NCBI GenBank assembly: GCA_030587435.1
Contig: JAUQZC010000184.1
Location: 1-35,222 of the forward strand
DNA from: Candidatus Baldrarchaeota archaeon
GTDB taxonomy: Archaea; Asgardarchaeota; Baldrarchaeia; Baldrarchaeales; DXJG01
Reading direction: 5' to 3'
DNA: 35,222 nt
Shown: piece after piece, positions 16,041 to 25,360 of the stretch
Position numbering within the stretch: position 1 is the stretch's first letter
Layout of the letters: each line of letters begins with the position of its first letter
Notes under the pieces: generated by a model
What the model saw: the letters and a program-made list of their open reading frames with translations, nothing else
Told to the model about the DNA's origin: nothing
Databases searched by the model: none
Program-made: the position numbers and the translations under genes

Positions 16041-17165
16041 TCACTCTAGTGGTTCTATACCGAAATCAATGTTTGTCCCTTTATTTTTTTCGAGTAGTAT
16101 TTTCATGAGGTCCTCTTCAGATTCAACTAGATAGGGTGAATTCACCCCGGAAATTATTAGAGTTATTCGAATTGCTCCTTTTAGTTCACCGTCTATTAGT
16201 GCACCCCATATGATTTCAGCATCAGGTTCAAGTTTTGACGCTACGTTTTCAACTATAATTTCGGCTTCATGTAAAGTTAAGTCTTGACTACCACTAATGT
16301 TTATTAACGCTCCTCTAGCTCCATTGATATCAACATCTAGCAACGGGTTTTGCAAGGCTTTTTTGACGGCTGTTTCTGCTCTTTTTTCTCCTTCTGCTTC
16401 GCTCATAGAGATTAAGGACATTCCGCCGTTTTCTAGAACTGATTTAACGTCCGCGAAATCTAAGTTTACAAGTCCTGGTCTTGTGACAAGTTCTGTGATG
16501 CCCTTTACACCTCTAATTAATATTTCATCAGCTACTCTAAATGCCTCAGCGATTGACAGGTTTGGAACGATATCAAGTAGTTTCTCATTGGGGATGACTA
16601 TAACCGTATCACATACATTTAAAAGGTTTTTTAAACCCATTAAGGCATTTTTAATGCGTTTTCTACCCTCTATTCTAAACGGCAAGGTACATATGCTTAT
16701 CGTAAGGGCTCCTTGATCTTTTGCGGCCTCTGCAACTATAGGTGCTGCTCCGGTACCAGTTCCTCCGCCTAAACCGCATGTAATGAACACTAAATCAGCT
16801 ACTACTGCTTCTTTTATTTCTTCATAGCTTTCTTTCGCTGCGGCTTCTCCCACCGCTGGGTTATTTCCAGCTCCAAGACCTCCAGTCAGTTTTCTACCAA
16901 TTAATAGCTTATGATGTGCATCGGTGTATAGGAGATCTTGTGCATCGGTGTTTATTGCGAGGGTTTCAGCGCCATCGATGCCGATCTCCATTAGCCGTGT
17001 TATAGTGTTGTTTCCAGCCCCACCTACGCCAACAACCAGAATTTTTGTTCTTGCTTCCTCTAGTATTCTCTGAAGTTCTTCATCCACATATTTAGTGCTG
17101 AAACGAGCACGCCTCTGTGATGAAATACTCTCTCTTTCCCTTATTTTTTCTATAATCTGCTCCAT
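16041..17165 (-). CDS. ftsZ: Cell division GTPase FtsZ
   Basis: 374 residues from ATG 17165, with AGGTGA upstream; GTG 17174 is the alternative. Tubulin/FtsZ signatures: KILVVGVGGAGNNTI, INTDAQDLL, the nucleotide loop CGLGGGTGTGAAP (GGGTGTG 133-139) and the synergy loop NLDFADVKSVL. It polymerises into the cytokinetic ring. The C-terminal region is short, ending near GTNIDFGIEPLE. It heads the secE-spt5-ribosomal protein stretch, separated from argF by a 160-bp gap that probably holds a promoter. An FtsZ-based division system argues against the Sulfolobales/Thermoproteales crown groups. Confidence 0.97.
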   Translation of the reverse strand: MEQIIEKIRERESISSQRRARFSTKYVDEELQRILEEARTKILVVGVGGAGNNTITRLMEIGIDGAETLAINTDAQDLLYTDAHHKLLIGRKLTGGLGAGNNPAVGEAAAKESYEEIKEAVVADLVFITCGLGGGTGTGAAPIVAEAAKDQGALTISICTLPFRIEGRKRIKNALMGLKNLLNVCDTVIVIPNEKLLDIVPNLSIAEAFRVADEILIRGVKGITELVTRPGLVNLDFADVKSVLENGGMSLISMSEAEGEKRAETAVKKALQNPLLDVDINGARGALINISGSQDLTLHEAEIIVENVASKLEPDAEIIWGALIDGELKGAIRITLIISGVNSPYLVESEEDLMKILLEKNKGTNIDFGIEPLE

Positions 17166-17302
17166 ATATTTCACCTACGTTCCATAAGTAATTTGATAAA
17201 TTTTTTACAATTTGTATTTCGGGAATATTACCTCAAAACGTAAAAAGTGAAGTATTAAGTTTTATTAAGCTTTTAGAAGTAGAATTAAAACTTAAAACAC
17301 TA

Positions 17303-17320
17303 CTAAAATAAGAAAGAGAA
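17303..17320 (-). terminator. Pyrimidine-rich terminator after argF
   Basis: On the minus strand the argF stop is followed within 6 nt by TTCTCTTTCTTATTTTAG, a typical archaeal T-rich terminator. It separates the argF-side transcript from ftsZ. Confidence 0.45.
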
Positions 17321-17325
17321 TTGAT

Positions 17326-18258
17326 TTAAAGTAGGAGAGCAAGCACAGCTTTTTGTGCATGTAGACGATTTTCTGCTTGATCCCACACAACCGAGTGTAT
17401 GGGGTCGTCAATAACTTCATCTGTTACCTCTTGTCCTCTATGCGCTGGGAGGCAATGCATGAAAATATAATCTTTTTTAGCGTGTTTCACTAGTTCCTTG
17501 TTTACCTGGTATCCTTGAAATGCTTGCAGTTTCTCTTTTGCGACTTTTTCTTCGCCCATTGAAACGAATACGTCGGTATATATCACATCTGCGTCCTTTA
17601 CAGCTTCTTCTGGCGACTCTAAGATTTCAACCTTGCCTCCACTTTCTTGGGCATTCTCCATTGCCCACTGAATAATTTTTTCTTTCGGTCTATATTTTTT
17701 GGGTGTTGCAACCGATATATTCATACCCATTTTTGTACAGCCTATTAAAAGCGAGTTGCAAACATTATTCCCGTCGCCTACAAAAGCCAATTTTAGTCCT
17801 TTGAGTACTGCTTTCTTTTCTAATATTGTAAGTAAGTCGGCCAGAATTTGGCAGGGATGAGTTAGATCACTTAATCCGTTTATTACTGGGATATCTGCAT
17901 ATTTTGCTAGTTCTTCAAGATCTTTATGCGAGAATACTCGAGCCATTATACCATCTACATACCTGCTAAGCACCCTTGCTGTATCTGCAACGGTTTCTCC
18001 GCGTCCTAGCTGTAAATCATCCCATCTAAGATAAAGAGCACGGCCCCCTAGGTCGCCCATTGCAACTTCAAAACTTACTCTTGTTCTTGTTGAAGGTTTT
18101 TGAAATATCATTGCTAAGGTCTTACCGCGAAGAACAGGCTCAAAATATCCCCGTTTTCTTGCTCTCTTTAGTTCTAGAGCTGTATCAAGCAGAAATCTTA
18201 ATTCTTCGTATGTAAAGTCCTGGAGGGTTAAAAAATCTCTTCCCTTTAAGTTAACCAT
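17326..18258 (-). CDS. argF: Ornithine carbamoyltransferase
   Basis: 310 residues. It transfers the carbamoyl group of carbamoyl phosphate to ornithine to give citrulline in arginine synthesis, and may run in reverse in arginine breakdown. Signatures: [16 protein letters not shown] (carbamoyl phosphate loop), the 80s-loop region [35 protein letters not shown], and the ornithine-side [17 protein letters not shown]. The HCLP motif and the DxxxSMG-like DVFVSMGEE distinguish it from aspartate carbamoyltransferase. It starts 14 bp after ftsY, so it probably shares that transcript. Confidence 0.96.
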   Translation of the reverse strand: MVNLKGRDFLTLQDFTYEELRFLLDTALELKRARKRGYFEPVLRGKTLAMIFQKPSTRTRVSFEVAMGDLGGRALYLRWDDLQLGRGETVADTARVLSRYVDGIMARVFSHKDLEELAKYADIPVINGLSDLTHPCQILADLLTILEKKAVLKGLKLAFVGDGNNVCNSLLIGCTKMGMNISVATPKKYRPKEKIIQWAMENAQESGGKVEILESPEEAVKDADVIYTDVFVSMGEEKVAKEKLQAFQGYQVNKELVKHAKKDYIFMHCLPAHRGQEVTDEVIDDPIHSVVWDQAENRLHAQKAVLALLL

Positions 18259-18272
18259 TTAAATCCCCTCGA

Positions 18273-19184
18273 TTAGTTAAATTTGGTTATTTTTTCCGTG
18301 AACCATTTAGGATCAAAGGGTTTTAAATCTTCGTATTTTTGCCCCACACCAATAAATAATATGGGTTTTCCAGTTATGTAAGTTATTGAAAGAGCTGCTC
18401 CACCCTTCACGTCTGCATCGACTTTCGTTAATATGGATCCACTTATTTCTACAGCTTCGTTAAATTTTTCAGCTTGTACTAATGCATCATTGCCAGCTAG
18501 CGCATCTCCAACAAAAATTACGAGATCAGGTTCGGTTACTCTTATTATTTTTCTCATTTCGTCCATTAGGTTTTTATCTGTTTGAGCTCTTCCAGCGGTA
18601 TCAATTAAGACAACATCAATACCTTTGGCCTTTGCATGGTTGATTGCATCAAATGCAACAGCAGCAGCATCTGAACCGTATTTGTGTTTTATGACTCTGA
18701 CTCCTAGTCTTTTTGCATGTTCTTCTAGTTGTTCTATTGATCCAGCTCTGAAAGTGTCACTTGCAGCTAGTACAACGCTATAACCTTTCTTTTTGAGGAG
18801 ATAAGCTAGTTTGGCTATTGTAGTTGTTTTTCCAGTTCCATTAAAACCTACAAAAACAATTACAGTAGGTTCTTTTCGTTTTCTTTTCTCTTCTATAATT
18901 TTAAAGAGATCAACTTCTTCTTTTGGAGTTAGTATTTCCATGATGGTTTCTTTAATCGCATCCGCAACAACTTTTTTAGTGTTTTCAAGCAGACCTATTT
19001 TTTGCCCTAGTAAGGATTTTTTAACGTCTTCTGCAATTTTCTCCGCAACTGGCAACGCTACATCACTACTAAGCAAGGCAAGTTTAAGGTCCCATAAAGC
19101 GTTGTCTAATCTTTTTTCTGTTAAAGTTTTTTTGCTGATTTTCTCCGTGAAGCTTTTAAGAGCAGTTCTTAACTTATCTAGCAT
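18273..19184 (-). CDS. ftsY: Signal recognition particle receptor FtsY
   Basis: 303 residues from ATG 19184, following AGGTGA; GTG 19193 overlaps that site. The N domain is followed by the G domain with P-loop [19 protein letters not shown], the [19 protein letters not shown] motif, [20 protein letters not shown] and the [15 protein letters not shown] guanine-specificity region. It docks SRP-ribosome complexes at SecYEG. The acidic membrane-binding A domain is essentially absent. The neighbour pfdA (24 bp upstream) is the usual archaeal partner. Confidence 0.96.
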   Translation of the reverse strand: MLDKLRTALKSFTEKISKKTLTEKRLDNALWDLKLALLSSDVALPVAEKIAEDVKKSLLGQKIGLLENTKKVVADAIKETIMEILTPKEEVDLFKIIEEKRKRKEPTVIVFVGFNGTGKTTTIAKLAYLLKKKGYSVVLAASDTFRAGSIEQLEEHAKRLGVRVIKHKYGSDAAAVAFDAINHAKAKGIDVVLIDTAGRAQTDKNLMDEMRKIIRVTEPDLVIFVGDALAGNDALVQAEKFNEAVEISGSILTKVDADVKGGAALSITYITGKPILFIGVGQKYEDLKPFDPKWFTEKITKFN

Positions 19185-19208
19185 TAATGTCACCTGAGAT
19201 CTTTGAGT

Positions 19209-19634
19209 TTACCTAGTTTTTTGACTAAGCTGATTTAGCTGGTTCTGCATGTCTCCGAGTTTGGCAATTACTTGATCAAGCAATTTTCTTCTTTCATTTA
19301 ATACTTCTTGTACTTCGCCAAGTCTTTCCTCAAGCAGTTTTTGCGCATCGTCTAGCGTTTTTTCAGCGGCAACATCGGCCCCTAGATGAATTATGACTTT
19401 ATTAGGGTCTACAAGTTTGGCTTTTATAAAGGTTCTCGACCCTACTGGGACAAGGATTTCTTCTTTACCCTCACCTTTGCGAATATTTTCAATGGTTGTC
19501 ATAGTGAGGGTTAGCTGCTCTACGTATGATGTTAGAACGTTGATTTCCTTTTGTAGAGTTTCAGCTTGCGACTTATACCAATTATATTCTAAAATGAGCC
19601 TTTGCATTGTTTTTTCTACATTTTCTTTTGACAA
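19209..19634 (-). CDS. pfdA: Prefoldin subunit alpha
   Basis: 141 residues. Two long coiled-coil helices (residues ~1-45 and ~95-140) flank a beta-hairpin core with ILVPVGSRTFIKAKLVDPNK and VIIHLGADVAAEKTLDDA, the alpha-type prefoldin pattern. With six-subunit prefoldin it holds unfolded proteins and passes them to the thermosome. The start is TTG 19634, with GGAGG upstream. It lies between rpl18a and ftsY as in many archaea. Confidence 0.94.
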   Translation of the reverse strand: MSKENVEKTMQRLILEYNWYKSQAETLQKEINVLTSYVEQLTLTMTTIENIRKGEGKEEILVPVGSRTFIKAKLVDPNKVIIHLGADVAAEKTLDDAQKLLEERLGEVQEVLNERRKLLDQVIAKLGDMQNQLNQLSQKTR

Positions 19635-19648
19635 TGATAGGATCCTCC

Positions 19649-19891
19649 CTAATGTAAACCTAAAAGACCTTTAATTAAAACAGATTTAACTTCTTCGGGC
19701 TTTATCTCCTTGATCTCAAGTATTTTAATATCTCTTCTCTTCACCTTGTGAGTGCTCCCAATTTCCGAAAAAACTATTTCAAGGGCGTCTTCAGGCTTTA
19801 AAGCTCTTACCTCTTTGGAAAATCTTATTTTCATCAGATTTTTTCTGTATTCGCCAATGATCCTATATATTTTGACTTCTGAGGTTGCCAT
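19649..19891 (-). CDS. rpl18a: Ribosomal protein L18a (LX)
   Basis: 80 residues from ATG 19891, with GGAGG nine nt upstream; a TTG two codons earlier is too close to it. It contains YRIIGEYRKNLMKIRFSKEV and THKVKRRDIKILEIKEIKPE, matching archaeal LX (eL20). It belongs to the 50S subunit. It sits between eif6 and pfdA. Confidence 0.93.
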   Translation of the reverse strand: MATSEVKIYRIIGEYRKNLMKIRFSKEVRALKPEDALEIVFSEIGSTHKVKRRDIKILEIKEIKPEEVKSVLIKGLLGLH

Positions 19892-19911
19892 CGTCAATTT
19901 CCTCCTTTAAG

Positions 19912-20577
19912 TTATATTTCTAAAGCTCTTTCTATTCTTAAAAGTTCAGGACCTGTTGTTAGAAGACCTGTAGCAGCGCCATAGGAGTTAGCTATCATTC
20001 CAGCACCTACAAATGGTGAACCGTGGTTTACTGTCCCAATATCAACAGGAACTTTGAGTACAGAACTGAGCCATTCCAATTCTTCGTCTGAAGCCATGGG
20101 ATGTACAATAGCGCCTTTATTTGTAGCAACACTCATGGAACCTACAAGTGGCAACCTATAAATTTTACCGCATACTACCTCGACGTCTAAAACATCCTCA
20201 ATAACTTTAATAGCTTTTCGTTCCAGTCCTGGATGCGCAACTGCCCCCTTATCATTCGCCAGAATAATATTACCCAAGGCTGTCATCTTACTAGGTACCC
20301 TTTCTACGATAATGTCGAGTTTTTCTTTTAGCATTTTAATTTCACTATCTAAAGTAAAATAAGGAACCAAAATGCCGTTGGAATTACCGACTACAAAAAT
20401 ACCGATAATTGGGCTTTCAGCAATTTTAGTTTTTAAAACAGGAACTTTAAATGTTTCCTTTAGTTTGTTTAAGGTTTTTTGATGAAGATCGAAGCGAACC
20501 AGAACATATTTGTCGGTTGCGATAGCGTAAACACCAAGATTAGGATTGCCGTTGAAATTTGTGCGAATAACAACCAA
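19912..20577 (-). CDS. eif6: Translation initiation factor 6 (ribosome anti-association factor)
   Basis: 221 residues. The five-fold quasi-symmetric pentein repeats are visible, each opening with a G-x-x-x segment: [71 protein letters not shown] and [18 protein letters not shown]. aIF6 binds the 50S subunit and blocks early joining with 30S. The start is TTG 20577, with AGGTGA upstream. It is 4 bp after rpl31e, so translational coupling is likely. Confidence 0.96.
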   Translation of the reverse strand: MVVIRTNFNGNPNLGVYAIATDKYVLVRFDLHQKTLNKLKETFKVPVLKTKIAESPIIGIFVVGNSNGILVPYFTLDSEIKMLKEKLDIIVERVPSKMTALGNIILANDKGAVAHPGLERKAIKVIEDVLDVEVVCGKIYRLPLVGSMSVATNKGAIVHPMASDEELEWLSSVLKVPVDIGTVNHGSPFVGAGMIANSYGAATGLLTTGPELLRIERALEI

Positions 20578-20581
20578 GAAA

Positions 20582-20893
20582 TCACCTCTCCGCTAAGAAA
20601 ACCTTAACAACACCCTCCTTGTCCTTAGTTACCCTGACTCTAATTTTGCGGGGAGGTGACTGAATACCTCTCTCCCAAATTTTTTCATTAACTTCAGGGT
20701 TAATAATAATTTTTTCGGGTTTCATATGCCTTTCAACAAATTCTTTAAGAACGCGAACTGCTTTTTCTGCTCTTTTTTGCCTAGGAGTATAAATAAACTT
20801 TTTGGCAAGCGGTATGACATAGATTCTCTCTTCAAGTATTTCTTCTGAGACTTCCTTTTCTTCACCTACTTCCCTTTCTTCTTCCAACGCCAT
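20582..20893 (-). CDS. rpl31e: Ribosomal protein L31e
   Basis: 103 residues. An acidic N-terminal extension of about 20 residues precedes the family core [20 protein letters not shown] and [20 protein letters not shown], then [20 protein letters not shown]. The protein lies near the exit tunnel of the 50S subunit. The ATG at 20893 follows GGAGG. It sits between rpl39e and eif6, a widely kept archaeal order. Confidence 0.95.
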   Translation of the reverse strand: MALEEEREVGEEKEVSEEILEERIYVIPLAKKFIYTPRQKRAEKAVRVLKEFVERHMKPEKIIINPEVNEKIWERGIQSPPRKIRVRVTKDKEGVVKVFLAER

Positions 20894-20906
20894 GAAACAT
20901 CCTCCC

Positions 20907-21062
20907 TTATGGCTTTATTTTCCTATTTCTCCAGGATCTTTTTTTAGGATGCGTACGAACTTTACCCTTAGTACGAACAACAATCCAGGTAGGAACACTT
21001 CTATTTTCTTTAAGGGCAGATGCAAGTCTAAGTTTTTTACCTAAAGGTTTATTTCTGGCCAA
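20907..21062 (-). CDS. rpl39e: Ribosomal protein L39e
   Basis: A 51-residue, very basic protein: [20 protein letters not shown] then [20 protein letters not shown] then [11 protein letters not shown]. The VPxWI core and the RSWRxxK(L/I)K end are diagnostic. It lines the polypeptide exit tunnel. The start is TTG 21062, with GGTGA six to eight nt upstream; a nearby ATG at 21067 is out of frame. It lies 13 bp before rpl31e. Confidence 0.95.
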   Translation of the reverse strand: MARNKPLGKKLRLASALKENRSVPTWIVVRTKGKVRTHPKKRSWRNRKIKP

Positions 21063-21073
21063 GGCATTTCACC

Positions 21074-21421
21074 TTATCTAAATTTTATTTTTGTTTCTCT
21101 TCTTCCCCCTTGAAGCCTCTTAAGGATCGTCTTAAGTTGATCATCGCTAAGAGGAATAGGAAGTCTCCCAGCTTGAGCCAGCCTTATTAATTCTAATTCC
21201 AATCTTTCTGCAAATTCAGGTCTAACCATTTTTATACGGGTGAGCCTTTCTCTAGCTTCGGAAGATAATATTCTCCTAAGTATGGCTTGTTTCTGCATTT
21301 CAAGTTGTCTTCTCATTTCTTCTCTTCGCCGGGCCTCCGCTATTTGCCTCTGTAACTCTAACAGTTTCCTTCTCTGTATTTCTTCTAGTTCTTCGTCCTC
21401 GGACAACAGTATCATCTCCAA
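21074..21421 (-). CDS. PDCD5-family DNA-binding protein
   Basis: 115 residues at most. Highly charged helices (EDEELEEIQRRKLLELQRQI) precede the PDCD5/TFAR19 core ILRRILSSEARERLTRIKMV then RPEFAERLELELIRLAQAGR and LSDDQLKTILKRL. Archaeal members bind nucleic acid; the cellular role is unclear. The start is ambiguous: TTG 21421, ATG 21415, or TTG 21406 (giving MSEDEELEE, the usual beginning), with GGAGATGA upstream of the last. It stands between rps19e and rpl39e, the standard neighbourhood. Confidence 0.93.
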   Translation of the reverse strand: MEMILLSEDEELEEIQRRKLLELQRQIAEARRREEMRRQLEMQKQAILRRILSSEARERLTRIKMVRPEFAERLELELIRLAQAGRLPIPLSDDQLKTILKRLQGGRRETKIKFR

Positions 21422-21426
21422 TTAAA

Positions 21427-21879
21427 CTAATATTTCTTAAGTTCTGGTATTTCTTTTTGAAGTTTAAGCTTTACCTCGTATGCCAGTCTATCGAGAAACG
21501 ATCTACCAAGTGGGGTGAGCCTTCTACCGGATTTATCGGCTTTTTCAACTAGTTTAGCTTCCTCTAATTGCTGAAGAATTTTTCTAATGATTGCCCCACT
21601 ACCTTTTCTAAAATGTTCCGGCTTTACTCCCCTATTTTTTCTGCCACCATACGCGGTTCTCAGCCTCGAAACGCCAACTGGTCCATGAATGTAAAGTTTT
21701 CTTAAAATGGATGCACATCTGATATACCACCAATCGGGGTCAACAGGTGGATTCTCCTTGTGTGCTCCGGTTTTTACGTAAGCAGCCCATTCTGGAGGTT
21801 TAATTTTATCGCTTTTCTTTAACTCTTCAGCTATTCTCCTAATTAATATATCGGCAGGGACATCGTACACCGTGGCCAT
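21427..21879 (-). CDS. rps19e: Ribosomal protein S19e
   Basis: 150 residues from ATG 21879 ([20 protein letters not shown]); an ATG two codons upstream at 21885 is equally possible. Winged-helix 30S protein needed for small-subunit maturation. Signatures: [56 protein letters not shown] and [13 protein letters not shown]. It lies 5 bp before the PDCD5 gene. Confidence 0.96.
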   Translation of the reverse strand: MATVYDVPADILIRRIAEELKKSDKIKPPEWAAYVKTGAHKENPPVDPDWWYIRCASILRKLYIHGPVGVSRLRTAYGGRKNRGVKPEHFRKGSGAIIRKILQQLEEAKLVEKADKSGRRLTPLGRSFLDRLAYEVKLKLQKEIPELKKY

Positions 21880-21938
21880 ACTCATACTCTCCTAACATTA
21901 ATACAAGAAGACGATAATAGTGCAGACAACAAATATAA

Positions 21939-22226
21939 TTATTCCTTAAAAACCTTTCTTTTACCGAAAGGAGAAGCAATTATGAAAGTTCTACCTCTAA
22001 CCTCGATGAGCTTCGTGTTAGTTAACTCAGCAACCTTTCTAGCCAGTTCAAACCTATCTCCGTGAGTTAAAGCAGAACGTAAAATCTTAACTTTAACAAC
22101 TCCCATAGCCTCAAGATTCTTTTTAATTTCCTTAATTAAACCCTCAGTGATACCTGCTTTTCCTATTCTAATAGTTGCTGATGCGTGTCGAACCTCGCTA
22201 ATCAACGTCTTAAACCTTTTTGGCAC
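21939..22226 (-). CDS. YhbY/CRM-domain RNA-binding protein
   Basis: 95 residues from GTG 22226, chosen because GGTGG lies 5 nt upstream; the frame is open to 22235. It is a single CRM domain: LISEVRHASATIRIGKAGIT, EGLIKEIKKNLEAMGVVKVK, then the GRTFIIASPFGKRKV end in place of the usual GxxxVLYR. Relatives bind pre-50S rRNA, or introns in plants. The gene overlaps the end of the RNase P subunit gene, so they are coupled. Confidence 0.9.
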   Translation of the reverse strand: MPKRFKTLISEVRHASATIRIGKAGITEGLIKEIKKNLEAMGVVKVKILRSALTHGDRFELARKVAELTNTKLIEVRGRTFIIASPFGKRKVFKE

Positions 22227-22551
22227 TTTTACCACCTATCTTATACGGGTAACGCATCTGTCTACCACACTTTAAACATGTAACAACCAGGTGGGGAAAC
22301 CTATTTGTACGAAGCCTAACCCTACAATTAACACCTGGAATAAGAAAACTTTTACAATGTTTACAAATTCTACGCTTTAACCAGCTGGGAATTTTAACTC
22401 TGCATCTCATGCCGATTTTACGGGCTAAATCGATGTAGCGTTGCGCTAAATCGGGGTGCTGCCTATAAATTTTATCCGCCATCTCAAACAAAAGCTCAAT
22501 TCGCTGCCTAGCAATATCCTTAACAAGCAGCTGATCCAACTTTCTCCTCAA
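22210..22551 (-). CDS. rnp4: RNase P protein component 4 (Rpr2/Rpp21)
   Basis: At most 113 residues. Two N-terminal helices (QRIELLFEMADKIYRQHPDL) are followed by a zinc ribbon with C63-K-H-C66 and C92-L-K-C95, and RRICKHCKSFLIPGVNCRVR, the Rpp21 pattern. It works with Rpp29 to raise the substrate affinity of RNase P RNA, which matures tRNA 5' ends. The start is TTG 22551 or, better placed after GAGGAG, TTG 22539. It is the first gene of the long leftward ribosomal run. Confidence 0.92.
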   Translation of the reverse strand: MRRKLDQLLVKDIARQRIELLFEMADKIYRQHPDLAQRYIDLARKIGMRCRVKIPSWLKRRICKHCKSFLIPGVNCRVRLRTNRFPHLVVTCLKCGRQMRYPYKIGGKSAKKV

Positions 22552-22705
22552 TAAAGCACACCCATAAATAAAGACTTGAATAGCAATATAATCATGTTGA
22601 TAGAAAATTGATCAAATATAAGATGTGAAAGATATTAGATTGGTTACAAGAATTGTAGTATATGAGAACTCGGCATATTTTGAGTAATGAACATGGTGAC
22701 AAGAA

Positions 22706-23572
22706 ATGAAGAAACATGATAACCTGCTAAAATCTTTTTATAATGTGTTTAGTTTTCCTGAAGATCCCAGAACTGAAGAAGGGTTCAAAAGATATGAGAA
22801 AGCTGTTAGGAGATTTCAAATTCTTATAGAACATGAATGGTTTAAAGCACTGATTCAAAATAAACCTCAAATCCACATATTGGAAATATGTAGTGGCATG
22901 GGCATTGGAGGGGTAGCCCTAGCAAAAGTTCTTAGCGAAAAGAATATCAATATAAATTTAACTCTCACCGATCTACGTGAAAACGCTCTTAAAATTGCTA
23001 AAGAATGGGGATACAAAGAACTCAAAAAAGATATATGTGTGATTAAAGTTGACGCAAGAAAAACACATACACTTGAAACAAAAGCTGATATAATTTTAAT
23101 GTGTGGTCTTTCTGCTCCACATTTCAATCCATGGGATATGGTTAGACTTCTAGCATCCGCAAGCGAAACGCTCCTAAACGATGGACTTATGATAATGGAA
23201 GAAAGCGATAGAATTTATAGAATATTTTATCAACGAGGATACAAAGAGGTGCTGATAGAAAAAGTAGACGAGGAAAGAATGGTAATATCGACACATGCAG
23301 GCTACGACATGTTAAAAGGAACCTTTGACCGTGCAGTAATCGATTTAGTGAGCAGATCAAGACCAGTAATTTTAGAGACATATTTTTGGGGACTAGCAGA
23401 GCTAATGGCGTTCACATGGATATTTTTCGAGGATATCGACTTCGTAAAGGATCCGGAAGGAAACGTTGCACAGGGATTTATAATGGCGAGAAAACCGCGG
23501 CGAAAACTATCACCTGATATCTTTGCAAAAACTCCGAAAATTTTGAGGGATATTGCAGAAAAAGAGAAGTAA
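22706..23572 (+). CDS. Class I SAM-dependent methyltransferase, substrate unknown
   Basis: 288 residues. Motif I is HILEICSGMGIGGVALAKVL (residues ~53-72) and motif II is INLTLTDLRENAL. Motif III is near VIKVDARK, and motif IV is ADIILMCGLSAPHFNPWDMV, with NPW-like residues. Later come GLMIMEESDRIYRIFYQRGY and a C-terminal part ending EGNVAQGFIMARKPRRK. It most resembles small-molecule or protein methyltransferases rather than DNA enzymes. The ATG at 22706 follows GGTGACAAGA. It diverges from rnp4 across 154 bp and is not obviously linked to nep1 downstream. Confidence 0.82.
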   Translation: MKKHDNLLKSFYNVFSFPEDPRTEEGFKRYEKAVRRFQILIEHEWFKALIQNKPQIHILEICSGMGIGGVALAKVLSEKNININLTLTDLRENALKIAKEWGYKELKKDICVIKVDARKTHTLETKADIILMCGLSAPHFNPWDMVRLLASASETLLNDGLMIMEESDRIYRIFYQRGYKEVLIEKVDEERMVISTHAGYDMLKGTFDRAVIDLVSRSRPVILETYFWGLAELMAFTWIFFEDIDFVKDPEGNVAQGFIMARKPRRKLSPDIFAKTPKILRDIAEKEK

Positions 23573-23700
23573 GTTGCATGAAGTTGGTATTTCATTATCT
23601 TAATGGTTCTCTGGGGAAGTTTTAGCTAGAATAGCTGATTTCCTCTGATTTCAGTAAACTATTTAACCTTTAACGCTTGAAAACTACAAGGTGTAAGAGC

Positions 23701-24408
23701 ATGCTTATTTTTATATTGGCGGAATCATCACTGGAAACAATACCGCCGGAGTTAAGACAATATAAAGCAATTAGACTTCAGGCGATGAAAAGAAGGAAAA
23801 AAACGAAAGAATTATTGCTTGATTCGTCACGCCACCACTATTACATGAGAAATTTAAAAGACGCTGAGAAAAGAGGTAGGCCAGATATAGTTCACATAAC
23901 TTTGCTTAACGTGCTTGGAACTCCTCTAAACAAAGAAGGTTTGCTGCAAACATACGTGCACACAATAAACGATAAAGTATTGTACATTAACCCAGAAACA
24001 AGACTACCAAAAAACTATAACCGATTTGTAGGACTAATGGAGCAATTATTTGTGAAAAGAAAAGTACCTCCAAAGGGGAAAACATTGATAAAACTTAGAC
24101 CGAAAACATTGAAAGGGCTGCTAGAAGAAATAAAACCAACCATGACGGTAATCTTCACGGGGGAAGGCGAACCAGTAGAACTTTTACAATTAATGAAAGA
24201 ACTGTCAAAACATGAAAAGCTAGCGGTGATAGTGGGAGGATTTCCGCATGGAACATTTAAAAAAGAACACTTACAATTGGCCGATTTAAAAGTATCAATA
24301 GATCCGGAACCACTGGAAGCATGGACAGTAGCGTCAAGAATAATATACGCCTATGAAACAGCAATAAACCTACCGGAAACAAGAATAAACAAAGTAAAGC
24401 AAAGATAA
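23701..24408 (+). CDS. nep1: rRNA small-subunit pseudouridine N1-methyltransferase Nep1 (Emg1)
   Basis: 235 residues from ATG 23701; AGGTG upstream fits this start rather than TTG 23677. SPOUT-class enzyme that methylates a pseudouridine in helix 35 of 16S rRNA and aids 30S assembly. Signatures: RRKKTKELLLDSSRHHYYM, GRPDIVHITLLNVLGTPLNK, VYIHTINDK-like VHTINDKVLYI, TRLPKNYNRFVGLMEQLF, and the SAM-binding end VIFTGEGEP, IVGGFPHGTF and EAWTVASRIIYAYE. Length and order are typical. Confidence 0.96.
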   Translation: MLIFILAESSLETIPPELRQYKAIRLQAMKRRKKTKELLLDSSRHHYYMRNLKDAEKRGRPDIVHITLLNVLGTPLNKEGLLQTYVHTINDKVLYINPETRLPKNYNRFVGLMEQLFVKRKVPPKGKTLIKLRPKTLKGLLEEIKPTMTVIFTGEGEPVELLQLMKELSKHEKLAVIVGGFPHGTFKKEHLQLADLKVSIDPEPLEAWTVASRIIYAYETAINLPETRINKVKQR

Positions 24409-24628
24409 ATCAAACCAGACAATATTAACAAGTTTACTACACAAATGTTATGTCAAATCGGCCTTTAAACAATTATTCCGATTAAAGTTGGACACTACAA
24501 CATTTTAACAAAACGTAGAAAATCACTTCTAAGTTTTAACAGTTTCCCAAAATTATCTTAAAGAAGTTTCACTACAACCTTTCATAACCTTCCCTTTGTG
24601 CAAACTGGGATTTGAGGTCGTGCATCAC

Positions 24629-25360
24629 ATGGGGAAAATCTTGTACTGGGTCGGTTGCATGGCGTCCTACCGCGTAAAAGAAATAGCAAAAAGCACGGTA
24701 AAAATCTTAAAACATGCCCAAATAAGCTTTGAAACGCTTGGAAGCAACGAAACATGCTGCGGATCAGTATTAATAAGATACGGGATGTTAGAAGAGGCAG
24801 AAAAACTTGCAAAACAAACTATAACCACCATTAAAAACAAAAACATAAACACGGTTGTAACATCGTGCGCGGGATGCTACAGAACCTTTGCAAAAGACTA
24901 CTACGAATACCTCGACATTAAACCACCCTTCACAGTCCTCCACACTTCCCAACTTCTCGCTGACATAATAAACAACGGGAAAATATCAGTCCCAGATCTA
25001 GCACCTCTCACAGTTACCTACCATGATCCCTGCCACCTTGGCAGGCACATGGGAATCTTCGAGGAACCTCGTCAAGTAATCAAAGCATTTAACACAAAAA
25101 TCATCGAAATGAAAAACTCCTATATGAACTCCAATTGCTGTGGAGCAGGTGGAGGACTAATGAGCACGTACCGCGAACTCACAGCAGCAATAGCAGAAGA
25201 CAGACTAAGAGAAGCACTTGAAACAAAAACACGCTATTTAATCACCACTTGTCCATTTTGCGTTTACAACATGAGAAAAACAGCCGAAACCCTAAACATA
25301 CCCATACAGGTAATGGATCTCACAGAATTCGTCATAAAAAGGATAGAGGGAAAACTATGA
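24629..25360 (+). CDS. Iron-sulfur CCG-domain protein (LutA/HdrB/GlpC-like)
   Basis: 243 residues from ATG 24629; the frame is open to 24596 without ribosome-site support. It has two cysteine-rich CCG domains. The first has Cys10, CCGSVL (Cys43-Cys44) and C80-A-G-C83. The second has YHDPCHLGRH, NCCGAGGG and CPFC. Such modules bind a noncubane [4Fe-4S] cluster or handle electrons in heterodisulfide reductase, glycolate/lactate oxidation and related complexes. Its stop overlaps the start of the lutB-like gene by 4 nt (ATGA), so they make one complex. By analogy it may oxidise a 2-hydroxy acid, but no flavoprotein or LutC gene is present here. Confidence 0.86.
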   Translation: MGKILYWVGCMASYRVKEIAKSTVKILKHAQISFETLGSNETCCGSVLIRYGMLEEAEKLAKQTITTIKNKNINTVVTSCAGCYRTFAKDYYEYLDIKPPFTVLHTSQLLADIINNGKISVPDLAPLTVTYHDPCHLGRHMGIFEEPRQVIKAFNTKIIEMKNSYMNSNCCGAGGGLMSTYRELTAAIAEDRLREALETKTRYLITTCPFCVYNMRKTAETLNIPIQVMDLTEFVIKRIEGKL

